Under the pieces are notes generated by a model, which was given only the letters and a program-made list of their open reading frames with translations, had not been told where the DNA came from and made no database searches. The translations under genes were made by a program, and so were the position numbers. Below are positions 16,166-24,631 of a stretch of DNA of 64,000 nucleotides, piece by piece (position 1 is the stretch's first letter; the number at the start of each line of letters is the position of its first letter). The DNA is from Bacteroidales bacterium UBA1181. Lineage in GTDB: Bacteria > Bacteroidota > Bacteroidia > Bacteroidales > Paludibacteraceae. The DNA lies in assembly GCA_002310215.1 (NCBI GenBank), contig DBYR01000014.1, forward strand, positions 226,460 through 290,459. Direction: 5' to 3'.

Positions 16166-16627
16166 ATGTACGAACAGCTTAAGTTAGACAACCAGCTCTG
16201 CTTCCGTCTCTATTCGGCGGCGCACCTCACCATGAAGGCCTATCAGCCCTATTTCGCACCGATAGGCATCACCTATCCGCAGTATCTTGTGTTGCTCGTG
16301 CTGTGGGAACAGGACCATCAGCCGGTATGCGACATCGCCAAGCGACTGATGCTCGACACGAACACGGTGACACCTCTGTTGCAACGCATGGAAAAAGCGG
16401 GACTCGTCATCCGTCAGCGCGGGGAGCAGGACACGCGTCAGCGGATTGTGTCGTTGACAGACAAGGGTATAGATCTTCGCGACAAGGTGGCCGACGTGCC
16501 CAAGTGTTTGGGTGAGAGCATCATGGAACAGGTTGGCTCGGCAGACGAATTGAAGGCGATCATCCCGTTGCTCGACCAGCTTATTGAGGGACTGAAGAAA
16601 ATTGAAAGTAAATGTCAAAATTGTTAA
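16166..16627 (+). CDS. ohrR: MarR-family organic-hydroperoxide sensor OhrR
   Basis: 153 residues. LDNQLCFRLYSAA near the N-terminus carries Cys12, the redox-sensing cysteine of OhrR proteins. TYPQYLVLLVLWE and LMLDTNTVTPLLQRMEKAGL are the conserved OhrR helix-turn-helix region and RQRGEQDTRQRIVSLT the wing. Further cysteines at 55, 114, 150 and 153 could form the resolving disulfide of two-Cys OhrR proteins; the CxxC-like C-terminal pair 150/153 is unusual. Probably represses its own operon with gpx through the palindromes at 15579-15634 until oxidised. Confidence 0.88.
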   Translation: MYEQLKLDNQLCFRLYSAAHLTMKAYQPYFAPIGITYPQYLVLLVLWEQDHQPVCDIAKRLMLDTNTVTPLLQRMEKAGLVIRQRGEQDTRQRIVSLTDKGIDLRDKVADVPKCLGESIMEQVGSADELKAIIPLLDQLIEGLKKIESKCQNC

Positions 16628-16646
16628 CATTATAAAACAGGTCATT

Positions 16647-16841
16647 ATGGCACAAACGTGTGAAAACTGTAAATTTCGTGAGCATTACGAAAAGAAACCC
16701 AAATCGCTATTAGGACGTTTTTGGCGGTGGCATATCAACTTTTGTCCAGGGTGGAAAGCCTATTTCACTTCGCTTCCTGCCGAGAAACAGGAAGAACTAC
16801 GTTCGAAGTATCAGTTTAATAAATACCAGAATAACGAATAG
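16647..16841 (+). CDS. Small cysteine-containing protein of unknown function
   Basis: 64 residues from the ATG at 16647. CENCKFREHYEKKP near the start and a third Cys in NFCPGWKAYF suggest a small metal-binding or redox-active fold; only three cysteines are present. KSLLGRFWRWHINFCPGWK is basic and aromatic. It follows ohrR by 19 nt and probably belongs to the same transcript. No function assigned. Confidence 0.65.
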   Translation: MAQTCENCKFREHYEKKPKSLLGRFWRWHINFCPGWKAYFTSLPAEKQEELRSKYQFNKYQNNE

Positions 16842-16866
16842 ATTTTGCAAACCAAATTATAAAAGT

Positions 16867-17307
16867 ATGAATATCGATACAATAATTCCAGTCAACAAGA
16901 AGCACTTGCTGTTGATGCAGGTGCTCTGCTGGTTGGGTCCGGGGGGGAAGATACTGACCACGGGCATACAATCCCTATTGCAAGTGAAATTGACGAACCC
17001 AGAAAGAGTCTGGTGGCTTCTTTTGATAGCGGTGGCGGTTGCCGCACTTTTTTCGCTGATGTTCAATGGGTTTATAAAGCGATATACAACCCGCATATTG
17101 AATTTCCCGGAACAGAAAAAATCCCTATTCGCCTTTTTTGACCTACGAGGCTATCTTCTCATCTTCTTCATGATGGGACTTGGCATCAGTCTGAAATTTA
17201 TACCAGGCATTCCGAAAGAGTTTTTTGCAGCATTCTACCCCGGACTTGGTGTAGCGCTATCCATTGCAGGCCTGCGCTATTTTGTGAGTTGGTGGAAGGC
17301 GGCGTAG
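16867..17307 (+). CDS. Hypothetical four-helix membrane protein
   Basis: 146 residues. Hydrophobic segments at about 13-30, 48-68, 90-106 and 118-135 predict an inner-membrane protein. No catalytic motif was recognised. It sits 25 nt after the small Cys protein, so may be the last gene of the gpx-ohrR operon; it converges on the amidohydrolase gene at 17336. Confidence 0.6.
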   Translation: MNIDTIIPVNKKHLLLMQVLCWLGPGGKILTTGIQSLLQVKLTNPERVWWLLLIAVAVAALFSLMFNGFIKRYTTRILNFPEQKKSLFAFFDLRGYLLIFFMMGLGISLKFIPGIPKEFFAAFYPGLGVALSIAGLRYFVSWWKAA

Positions 17308-17335
17308 TGTTGAACCTTCAAGAGAATCACAATTC

Positions 17336-18688
17336 TCACCTCATCTTCCTAAACATCGCCTTCATCATCTCCTTGTCCATTGGTTGCATGGTGTTGAGTT
17401 TGAGCGATTTCACCATTTTGAGCGTGCCTTGCTTGTATTTCTGGAAATGGTCGGTTTTCAGGTGGGCTTGATAGACGGCGTCGTTGGCATAGATTTCGAG
17501 GATGCGGATTTGGCACGAGTCGGCTGGGTCCTGCATCGGGAACAGACAGATGACGCCTGGCTCACGCTCCACCGACAGACGGTCAACCTCGGTGGCATAC
17601 GCAAGATACTCGCTCAAATATTCGGGATAGACCTCGATTTCGGCAATACGGACAATCATATCGCCGTAAGGCTTAGCTTCGGTGGTAAGAGAGCCGTCGG
17701 AAAGTCCGAACAGACGTTCTGCGTTTTGATACAGAAACATATCCTTGTATGCCGCAAGGTCGGGCTCTTCGGTAAGATACTTTTTCATACGCTCGAGACC
17801 TGCTGTCAGCACTTGCGGGGCGACATACGGATAGTCGGACCCGTAGAGAATATGCTCGGGCGTGGTGATTGTCAGCATCATACGGATAACCTCGGGCGAG
17901 TGGGCACCTGCAAGGTCGAAATAAAGCGAATTGAGATTCGCCTGCCAATCGATTTCACCCACGAGTTTGTTGGCCTGCATCACGGCGGTGAGCGATTTCA
18001 TCCTTGGCACGGCAAGCGGCAGATAGGCGCCACAGTGCGGAATCACAATTTTTACATTCGGGTATCGAGCCAAAACATTGCGGCTGAACAGATTAGCAAC
18101 GGCACGGGTGGTCTCAGAAAGGTACTCCTGCATAGCGAGCGGTGTTTGTTGCATCACCTGCTTATTGACAGGCTCAGGGCGGTGCGGGTGCAGAATGACA
18201 ACGGTCTTGCGGCTGTTGAGCACGGAAAAAAGTTTGTCGAGTTCGGGTGTGCCGAGATATTGCCCCGCAACGTTGGTGGCAAGTTTTATGCCGTCGGCTT
18301 TGAGCGTATCGAGTGCGTAAATGGCTTCTTTCACAGCCGCATCGACATCGGGCAACGGCAAAGCGGCGCAAAAAAGGAAACGTTCGGGGTAGCGATGCTT
18401 GAGTGCGGCGGCATCCTCATTGGTCTTTCGCACAACGGCGGCCGACGACGGTTGGGGGGCGGCAAGCGTCAGCACCGAAGTTGACACGTTGTTGTCGTCC
18501 ATCCACTTAATATGATGATTCGCATCATATTTAGGCAATGGGAAACCTTCGTTCAACAAGCGGTTTTCCTGTTTCAATGCTGATACAAAATCGTCTGTAA
18601 TCATGTGTGCGTGCACATCGATAATCTTTTGTGATATAGCCATTTCTGCTGACATAATCAATGTTATGAGTACGAAAAACTTTTTCAT
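17336..18688 (-). CDS. Amidohydrolase (ACMSD-like) fused to an antibiotic-biosynthesis-monooxygenase-like domain
   Basis: 450 residues with a Sec signal peptide (1-19). IDVHAHM (His26, His28) begins an amidohydrolase-2 barrel; ILHPH, IPHCGAYLP and LYGSDYPYV provide the further metal and catalytic His/Asp residues. The family includes decarboxylases and lactonases. Residues about 345-430 (MIVRIAEIEVYPEYLSEYLAYATE ... HLKTDHFQKYK) match the small ABM dimeric barrel. The signal peptide implies a periplasmic enzyme. It follows the Dxs-like gene by three bases and is probably co-transcribed with it. Confidence 0.85.
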   Translation of the reverse strand: MKKFFVLITLIMSAEMAISQKIIDVHAHMITDDFVSALKQENRLLNEGFPLPKYDANHHIKWMDDNNVSTSVLTLAAPQPSSAAVVRKTNEDAAALKHRYPERFLFCAALPLPDVDAAVKEAIYALDTLKADGIKLATNVAGQYLGTPELDKLFSVLNSRKTVVILHPHRPEPVNKQVMQQTPLAMQEYLSETTRAVANLFSRNVLARYPNVKIVIPHCGAYLPLAVPRMKSLTAVMQANKLVGEIDWQANLNSLYFDLAGAHSPEVIRMMLTITTPEHILYGSDYPYVAPQVLTAGLERMKKYLTEEPDLAAYKDMFLYQNAERLFGLSDGSLTTEAKPYGDMIVRIAEIEVYPEYLSEYLAYATEVDRLSVEREPGVICLFPMQDPADSCQIRILEIYANDAVYQAHLKTDHFQKYKQGTLKMVKSLKLNTMQPMDKEMMKAMFRKMR

Positions 18689-18691
18689 TGG

Positions 18692-20446
18692 CTATACAAA
18701 TTTCTTTACTCTTTCTACAATCTTTTCCGCCGTAATGCCCAACGATTCAAGCAGTTGCTGTGGATTGTAACGGTCGTAGAATTTCTTTTCAAGTCCAAGA
18801 TTGATTACCTTCATATCCGACGGACCGTAGTACGACGCTATTTTTTCGCCGAAACCGCCGTCCACAATGCCGTCCTCCAACGTGATGACAAGGCTGTGAC
18901 GTGATTTCAGGTTGTCCAAAAGTTCTTTGTCCAAACCGCTGGCAAACCGTGGATTGACAAGCGTAGGCTTGAATCCAAGTTCCTTTTCGATGGCTGCGGC
19001 TGCCTCTTCGCCTTTCTGGTAGAAATCGCCAAGGGCAACGATGGCGACCTTCTCGCCTTGTTGTTCCACCTTGTATTTGTTGATGTTGCCGAACGATTTA
19101 TCCGCCGCACGATGTGCCACCGCATTGCCTGGAATCAGTATCAAAACAGGGTGCTCCTTTTGATCGATGGACCAATCGAGCATGTTTACATACTCTTCAG
19201 CACTCGACGGACAAAGCACCACCAAATTAGGTATGTTTGTGAAGGCTGCCAGACCGAAGATTCCGAGGTGCGTCACGTCTGTGAGTCCGTCGAAAGCAGT
19301 GTAATTCATTAGCATTGTCACGGGTGCGTTGTTGATACAAACGTCCTGTGATATCTGGTCGTAGGCACGCTGAAGGAACGTCATATTGGTGACAACCAAT
19401 GGCTTGGCGCTGTTAGTGGCAATACCCGACGCAATGGCAACAGCGGCTTCTTCGGCAATGCCCGTGTCGATGTACTGACGGCCGAGTTGCGCACGCTCAT
19501 TAATTCCTAGTCCAACCGACATAGGCATAGCGGGCGACACGACAATGAAATCCTTGTCTTTCTTAGCCTTGTCCATAATGTATTTTGTGGTGATGTCCGA
19601 ATAGGATTCGCCACTGCCGAAATCTACTGTCGGCTTGCCTGTCGCACGGTCAAATGGCAGGCACCAGTGCCAAGCCTCACGGTTTTCCTCCGCCAGACGG
19701 TAGCCTTTCCCTTTCTGTGTATGTATGTGGACTACAACGGGGTGCGTTGAGTCTTTCACCTTCTCGAACACCTTGATGAGCGATGCGATGTCGTTGCCGT
19801 TTTCCTCGTAGATGTAATCCAATCCGAACGCACGGAACCAATTGTTTTGCGCCTTGCCGTTGCTCTTACGCAATTCTTTGAGGTTCTGATAGATACCTCC
19901 GTGGTTTTCAGCAATCGCCTGTTCGTTATCGTTGACAATGATGATGAAATTGCTGCTCAGTTCCGAACCAGCCACGTTGAGTGCTTCCATCGCCTCGCCG
20001 CCCGAGAGCGAGCCGTCGCCTATGACTGCCACGATGTTCTCTTTATGTCCCAGGATGTCGCGTCCTTTTGCAAGTCCAAGTGCAAGAGCCACCGACGTAG
20101 AAGTATGTCCGATGTTGAAGAAGTCGTGTTTGCTTTCCTCAGGATTTGAATATCCCGAATCTTCGGCAAAGCGGGCATCGTCGATATAGCCTGCCTTGCG
20201 TCCTGTAAGGATTTTATGAGTGTAGCTCTGGTGCGAAACGTCGAAAACGAACTTGTCCGTTGGCGAGTTGAACACATAGTGCATTGCGATGGTTGCCTCG
20301 ACAAATCCGAAGTTAGGGCCGAAGTGTCCACCGATTTTAGTCAGACGGTTGAACAATGCCTCGCGAATTTCGTCCGCAAGACGTTCCATATCATTGACCG
20401 ACAGTTTTTTAACGTCGGCAGGTGAATTGATTTTGTCTAATATCAT
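18692..20446 (-). CDS. 1-deoxy-D-xylulose-5-phosphate synthase-like thiamine enzyme
   Basis: 584 residues, shorter than typical Dxs (620-640). GDGSLSGGEAMEALN ... IIVNDNEQAI is the thiamine-diphosphate motif, FDVSHQSYTHKILTGR the Dxs substrate loop, and GIAEEAAVAIASGIA holds the catalytic Glu of the pyrimidine domain. The N-terminal loop reads IGGHFGPNFGFVEATIAMHYVF, departing from the SGHxGSSLG of housekeeping Dxs. It may therefore be a specialised paralogue rather than the isoprenoid enzyme, especially as it is in an inducible-looking operon with an exported amidohydrolase. Whether another dxs exists in the genome cannot be seen here. Confidence 0.82.
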   Translation of the reverse strand: MILDKINSPADVKKLSVNDMERLADEIREALFNRLTKIGGHFGPNFGFVEATIAMHYVFNSPTDKFVFDVSHQSYTHKILTGRKAGYIDDARFAEDSGYSNPEESKHDFFNIGHTSTSVALALGLAKGRDILGHKENIVAVIGDGSLSGGEAMEALNVAGSELSSNFIIIVNDNEQAIAENHGGIYQNLKELRKSNGKAQNNWFRAFGLDYIYEENGNDIASLIKVFEKVKDSTHPVVVHIHTQKGKGYRLAEENREAWHWCLPFDRATGKPTVDFGSGESYSDITTKYIMDKAKKDKDFIVVSPAMPMSVGLGINERAQLGRQYIDTGIAEEAAVAIASGIATNSAKPLVVTNMTFLQRAYDQISQDVCINNAPVTMLMNYTAFDGLTDVTHLGIFGLAAFTNIPNLVVLCPSSAEEYVNMLDWSIDQKEHPVLILIPGNAVAHRAADKSFGNINKYKVEQQGEKVAIVALGDFYQKGEEAAAAIEKELGFKPTLVNPRFASGLDKELLDNLKSRHSLVITLEDGIVDGGFGEKIASYYGPSDMKVINLGLEKKFYDRYNPQQLLESLGITAEKIVERVKKFV

Positions 20447-20502
20447 ATCGAATAAGAATTAACCACTTCAGTGGATTGGTTTAAATATCATTTACTTATA
20501 CG

Positions 20503-20510
20503 CAAAAGTA
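20503..20510 (-). promoter_or_regulatory. -7 box of the dxs-like operon
   Basis: Minus strand TACTTTTG, 57 nt before the start codon. No good -33 element is present, as expected for an activator-dependent promoter; the conserved motif at 20542-20569 lies just upstream. Confidence 0.5.
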
Positions 20511-20541
20511 CCATTTAATTCCCATTCGCACGGAAAACATA

Positions 20542-20569
20542 ATTCGGGAAAAATTACCAATATTTCGGA
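20542..20569 (-). promoter_or_regulatory. Conserved regulator-binding motif, copy A
   Basis: On the plus strand ATTCGGGAAAAATTACC continuing to TATTTCGGA. It matches 24632-24659 at 24 of 28 positions. In both places TTCGGG starts 32-33 nt from the -7 box on the upstream side, the position expected for an AraC-type or similar activator. Confidence 0.55.
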
Positions 20570-20672
20570 TGGGGATTCTATATAAGACAGTCACCTTTGG
20601 GGTTTCCAAAAAATGTTTAGGGCGAAATATATTGGTCACTATAAAATGTTGGGGCTTTATGGTATTATAAAT

Positions 20673-20763
20673 CGCCAAATTCAATAATAATTTACGAGTT
20701 TGGCGGATTATAATGTGATAATTCACCAAACTAAATAACAATTTGCGAGTTTGGCGGATTATA
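20673..20763 (+). repeat. Two tandem imperfect palindromic repeats at the ATPase promoter
   Basis: Two ~30-bp direct copies, 52 bp apart, each with CGAGTTTGGCGGATTATA (20695-20712 and 20746-20763), and each forming an inverted repeat with an upstream arm (CGCCAAA at 20673-20679; CCAAACT at 20726-20732). The second copy contains the -33 box. Likely operator sites. Confidence 0.6.
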
Positions 20764-20773
20764 CATATATTTG
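20742..20773 (+). promoter_or_regulatory. Promoter of the AAA ATPase gene
   Basis: TTTG (20742-20745), 20 nt spacer, TATATTTG (20766-20773), 25 nt before the ATG at 20799. Strong consensus match lying inside the repeat pair. Confidence 0.65.
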
Positions 20774-20798
20774 CAACATAAAACCAAAGCAAAAAGAT

Positions 20799-22223
20799 AT
20801 GGAAAAAATTATCGGCAGAGATACAGAGCGCAAGGCACTTAGCCGTTTTATGAAATCGGGTAAAGCCGAGTTTGTGGCTCTTTATGGACGGCGACGTGTA
20901 GGCAAAACATTCCTTGTAAAACAATATTTCAACTCCAAGTTTGATTTTTACATGTCGGGAACAATAGGGGCGCCTATGTCAGTGCAACTCAGTAATTTCC
21001 GCGAAGGACTTATCAATGCTAGTCTTTCTAATGCAAAAATTCCGGCTAATTGGCAAGAAGCGTTTATGACATTGCAACATTTACTCGAATCCAAAATGGA
21101 TAAGAATCGCCGTTGCATTATTTTTATTGATGAAATTCCGTGTCTTGATACTCCGAAATCAGGTTTTACAGGGGCATTAGACCATTTTTGGAATACGTGG
21201 TGCTCTGATCATAGTAATGTCATGCTAATCATTTGTGGTTCTGCAACTTCATGGATTATAAAAAACATAATTGACAACCATGGTGGTCTGCACAATCGAA
21301 TAACACATGAGATGTATCTGCGTCCTTTCACACTTGGCGAAACGGAGCTGTATCTAAATGAAAATGGGTTCGACTACGGTCGTTTTGATATTTGTCAGTT
21401 ATATATGGCAACGGGCGGTGTTCCCTACTACCTCAGTCTATTGAGCAACAGCAAAAGTGTCGCACAAAATATTGATGCATTGTTCTTTGGTCGAGATGCA
21501 CATCTTAATAATGAATTTGAAAGACTGTTCAAATCGCTTTTCAAAAAAGCAGAGCCGTATATACAAGTGATTGAGACTTTGGCTTCATCTATATACGGCA
21601 TGTCGCGCGATGAAATTGTCGAAAAAACAAGAATTACTTCTGGCTCACAATTGACATTGATACTCAGAGATTTGGAAAATTGTGATTTTATTCGCCATTT
21701 TCGCACTCGTGGAAAAAAAATCCGTGAAAATCAGCACATCTATCAGATAATAGATATGTTTACGATGTTTCATTTCAGATTTTGCCGCAAAGAAACTACC
21801 GACGAAAATTTTTGGCAAAACTCCATCAATACTCCTGCAGTAAACGCTTGGGCAGGTCTTGCATTTGAGAGAATATGCTTTTTGCACATCCCTCAGATTA
21901 AAAAGGCGTTGGGCATTGACCGCATTCGTACTGAATATTACTCGTGGCGTAGCACTATCACTGAACCGAAATCGCAAATAGACCTTGCCATCGAACGAGC
22001 CGACCGTATGATAAACATCTGTGAGATAAAATTTTGCGATGCGCCATATTCAATTTCAAAAGACGAAGACATGAAACTCCGCATACGCCTTTCAAACTTC
22101 AAAACCGAAACTGGCACACGCTTCGGGCTTTTGCTGACAATGATTACCCCTTTTGGTATCACACAAGGCAAATACAGTGGACAAGTGAAAGATGTTGTGA
22201 CAATGGAAGAACTATTTGGCTGA
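20799..22223 (+). CDS. AAA ATPase with C-terminal DUF234 nuclease-like domain
   Basis: 474 residues from the ATG at 20799; an upstream in-frame ATG at 20751 lies before the -7 box and is rejected. IIGRDTERKALSRFM and YGRRRVGKTFLVKQYF give the Walker A, CIIFIDEIPCLD the Walker B, and IICGSATSWI sensor 1. The C-terminal third (about 360-470) with EYYSWRSTITEPKSQIDLAIERADRMINICEIKFCD resembles the DUF234/PD-(D/E)xK-like region with D ... E-x-K. This family is present in many copies in Bacteroidales genomes; function is unclear, possibly defence or toxin-like. It separates two operons that share a regulatory motif, so is probably an insertion. Confidence 0.88.
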   Translation: MEKIIGRDTERKALSRFMKSGKAEFVALYGRRRVGKTFLVKQYFNSKFDFYMSGTIGAPMSVQLSNFREGLINASLSNAKIPANWQEAFMTLQHLLESKMDKNRRCIIFIDEIPCLDTPKSGFTGALDHFWNTWCSDHSNVMLIICGSATSWIIKNIIDNHGGLHNRITHEMYLRPFTLGETELYLNENGFDYGRFDICQLYMATGGVPYYLSLLSNSKSVAQNIDALFFGRDAHLNNEFERLFKSLFKKAEPYIQVIETLASSIYGMSRDEIVEKTRITSGSQLTLILRDLENCDFIRHFRTRGKKIRENQHIYQIIDMFTMFHFRFCRKETTDENFWQNSINTPAVNAWAGLAFERICFLHIPQIKKALGIDRIRTEYYSWRSTITEPKSQIDLAIERADRMINICEIKFCDAPYSISKDEDMKLRIRLSNFKTETGTRFGLLLTMITPFGITQGKYSGQVKDVVTMEELFG

Positions 22224-22257
22224 TATCAATTTTGTCTGTAGCAGCCAAGAAAAGTGC

Positions 22258-22800
22258 TCATTTGATCATTTTAATCACTTTTGCAGGCACGCCGCCCACG
22301 ACGGCTTTGTCGGGCACGTCTTTGGTGACAACCGCGCCTGCCGCCACAATGGCATTCTCGCCGATGGTTACGCCAGCCAGAATGGTTGCGCTTGCACCAA
22401 TCCAGGCGTTCTTTTTCACAACAATCGGCTTGGTGAGCAGAGTGTGGCGTGTTTCGGGGTCTTCAGGATGATACTCGGTGGCCAGAACGCAATGCGGCGC
22501 AATGAAAACGCCCTCGCCGATGGTGATGCCGCCAAGTGCAAGAAACGTGCAGCCGAAATTCACGAAACTGCCTTTGCCAAACGTAGTTGACTTGCCATAA
22601 TTGATGTTGAACGGTGGGAAAATGCGCACGCTCTCGTCAATATCCGAGCCTGTGATTTGTCGCAGATAGCCGCGCACCTCGGCTTCGGTCTTGTAGCCAG
22701 TATTCATTTCGGCCACCAATGCCATACAGCGCTGCACGTCGGCATACAGTTCGTCGCTGCCGACGTATGTTTTTCCTGTGAATTGCTCGTCATTATTCAT
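22258..22800 (-). CDS. Sugar O-acetyltransferase (maltose/galactoside acetyltransferase type)
   Basis: 180 residues. A left-handed beta-helix of hexapeptide repeats runs from about 60 to the end (FGKGSFVNFGCTFLALGG, ITIGEGVFIAPHCVL, AWIGASATILAGVTIGENAIVAAGAVV). ATEYHPEDPETR contains the catalytic His of the Maa/NodL/LacA group, and GGVPAKVIK is the C-terminal signature. It transfers acetyl from acetyl-CoA to a sugar hydroxyl in the cytoplasm. Third gene of the minus-strand operon beginning at 24564, 37 nt after the flavodoxin gene. Confidence 0.9.
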   Translation of the reverse strand: MNNDEQFTGKTYVGSDELYADVQRCMALVAEMNTGYKTEAEVRGYLRQITGSDIDESVRIFPPFNINYGKSTTFGKGSFVNFGCTFLALGGITIGEGVFIAPHCVLATEYHPEDPETRHTLLTKPIVVKKNAWIGASATILAGVTIGENAIVAAGAVVTKDVPDKAVVGGVPAKVIKMIK

Positions 22801-22837
22801 TTTTATTCCTTCTGCTCGTCAGGGTTCGTGTAACCCA

Positions 22838-23425
22838 TTAATACCCAATTCCTTTCAGCCATTTTTCAACCTTCGCCTTTTCGGTGCGGACTTCGTGTCC
22901 GTAAATCGAGAAACCATTTTTCACGTTGGCTTTCGGAAATGCTTTTTTCACGTCGTTCACGCAACTTGCCAGTCCGCTGCCTTCGTGTGTGGTGAACGGG
23001 TAGACGGTTTTGCCGTCGAGGTTGATGTCTTTGAACAGCGTGAACATTACCTGCGGATAGGTCCCCCACCAAACAGGCCCACCGATGAACACCGTGTCGT
23101 ACTGCGATAGGTCAGGTGCCGAGCCCTCGTAGGGTGGCAGTTCGCCCTTGTTGGCTTCCTCTTGAGCCAGACGGGTGAGCGGCGTGTATGCCATTCCGTC
23201 GTACTTGTGCGTAATGATTTCAAACTGCTCTGCGCCAGCGATTTCGCTTATATAGTCGGCCACAATTTTTGTATTGCCGACCTCAATGTTGCCCACTGAG
23301 TAGTTGTCGCCCGCGTGGGAAAAGAAAATTACGATTGATTTACCCATATTGTTTTGATTTTTAGTGGTTTGACCATTACAAAATGTACTTATCAGCAAGG
23401 CCGTCAGTAATAATTTGATTTTCAT
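22838..23425 (-). CDS. Flavodoxin, apparently exported
   Basis: 195 residues. Residues 1-19 look like a signal peptide (LLLTALLISTFCNG). The flavodoxin fold begins at MGKSIVIFFSHAGDNYSVG; GGPVWWGTYPQVM and PFTTHEGSGLASC are the FMN-contact loops. An internal ATG at 23347 would give a cytoplasmic protein without the signal, so localisation is open. Eight bases separate it from the upstream lipoprotein gene, which is also exported, supporting the longer form. Confidence 0.85.
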   Translation of the reverse strand: MKIKLLLTALLISTFCNGQTTKNQNNMGKSIVIFFSHAGDNYSVGNIEVGNTKIVADYISEIAGAEQFEIITHKYDGMAYTPLTRLAQEEANKGELPPYEGSAPDLSQYDTVFIGGPVWWGTYPQVMFTLFKDINLDGKTVYPFTTHEGSGLASCVNDVKKAFPKANVKNGFSIYGHEVRTEKAKVEKWLKGIGY

Positions 23426-23433
23426 AATTTGTT

Positions 23434-24564
23434 TTATTTCAGTTTGTTATACTCTTCCTCACTCACCGCTTCCAGCCACTCGTTGGTAGGGTTGGGTTGC
23501 AGGTTTTTGTGATATGTCAGATGTTGCAGCCACGAGCCTTTGGCGGCACCGTGCCAGTGTTTCATGCCTTCGGGCACTTCAATCACCACGCCTTCCTTGA
23601 GTTCCACCGCAGGCTTGCCCCATTCCTGATACCAGCCGTGACCATAGACGCATATCAGCACCTGAACGGCCCCGTGATGCACGTGCCAGTTGTTGCGGCA
23701 ACCAGGCTCAAATGTCACATTCACAACACTTTCGCCGTAAGGCGACACGTAACTGCGCCCCGTAAAATATTGTGCGTAAGCGTCGTTCGGGTTGCCACGA
23801 CGCCAATACGATTTCAGGTCAACTTGGTCGTACTCGCTGCGGCTGTTGTCCTCAACGCCCAATAACGCGTTCACGGCTTTCAACGCCCTCGATGCGGCCG
23901 CCTTGCAACCATTCGCCGCCAACGCCACAGGAATCTGTTGCAGCTGCTCGTCGGTAACGCCCATATTGCGTGCCCCACGGACGTGCGCATTCAGTTGTGG
24001 CTCAACGCCTTCCAGTCCAGCAAGGGCACTCACCGTAACCAATTCGCGGTCGGCGTGGGTGAGAATGTCGCGGGCAAAGATGTCGCCGAACAGATGCGCC
24101 TTCAAGTAATAATCCTCGGCAGGGCAGAAATCATAATTGAACGGCTGTCCCGACAGTTGGGTCTGCACCTCGTTGCCCTGTTTCAGCGCGTCGTAATCCT
24201 TTGGCAGAGCCGATGCCTCGTTGCCCGCCAGCACTTTCACGCCCTTCGCTTCCCTGTCGCCAACCACACGCTGCAACACGCCCAACGCATTGAGCGAACG
24301 CGGAAAGCCCGTGTAGGCATAGAGTTGCGAAAGCGCTTCTTTAATCTGACTTACTGTCAAATCGGTTTCCAAACCGTTGTGGATGGCCGATTCGAGCGAC
24401 ACAAGGTCGCCCTGTGCCTCATTGCAGGCGATGGCCGACATACAAGCCGCCTGTTTCTCATTGAATGTCAATGTGTTCATATCCTTAGATTCTGATTGTT
24501 TACTGTTCCCGCAAGCCGACAGCACGGCAAGCATTGCGAGTGGAATAATTTGTTTGATATTCAT
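23434..24564 (-). CDS. Carboxymuconolactone decarboxylase-family and cupin fusion lipoprotein
   Basis: 376 residues. MNIKQIIPLAMLAVLSAC is a lipoprotein signal (Cys18). Two CMD-like helical domains follow (about 35-115 and 150-230; ILTHADRELVTVSALAGLEG). Residues about 270-355 form a cupin (NVTFEPGCRNNWHVHHGAVQ ... GYGWYQEWG-like turn, EVPEGMKHWHGA) with His metal ligands. Fusions of this kind occur with exported flavodoxins and aldo/keto reductases in Bacteroidales; the reaction is unknown. First gene of a three-gene operon with flavodoxin and acetyltransferase. Confidence 0.85.
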   Translation of the reverse strand: MNIKQIIPLAMLAVLSACGNSKQSESKDMNTLTFNEKQAACMSAIACNEAQGDLVSLESAIHNGLETDLTVSQIKEALSQLYAYTGFPRSLNALGVLQRVVGDREAKGVKVLAGNEASALPKDYDALKQGNEVQTQLSGQPFNYDFCPAEDYYLKAHLFGDIFARDILTHADRELVTVSALAGLEGVEPQLNAHVRGARNMGVTDEQLQQIPVALAANGCKAAASRALKAVNALLGVEDNSRSEYDQVDLKSYWRRGNPNDAYAQYFTGRSYVSPYGESVVNVTFEPGCRNNWHVHHGAVQVLICVYGHGWYQEWGKPAVELKEGVVIEVPEGMKHWHGAAKGSWLQHLTYHKNLQPNPTNEWLEAVSEEEYNKLK

Positions 24565-24593
24565 AAAATTACATTTAAATATTTGTCACTATG

Positions 24594-24601
24594 CAAAAAT
24601 A
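24594..24601 (-). promoter_or_regulatory. -7 box of the CMD-cupin operon
   Basis: Minus strand TATTTTTG, 30 nt before the start codon at 24564. A weak -33 and a conserved motif just upstream suggest activation. Confidence 0.55.
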
Positions 24602-24631
24602 CGATACTCATTTTTCTTGCGGAAACATTTA

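Noticed and set aside
17384..18484. 366-codon plus-strand open frame
   Set aside because: Antisense to the amidohydrolase gene, which has a signal peptide and metal motifs; the antisense translation shows no family pattern.
20673..20763. CRISPR-like repeat pair
   Set aside because: Only two copies, imperfect, palindromic and overlapping a promoter; no cas genes.
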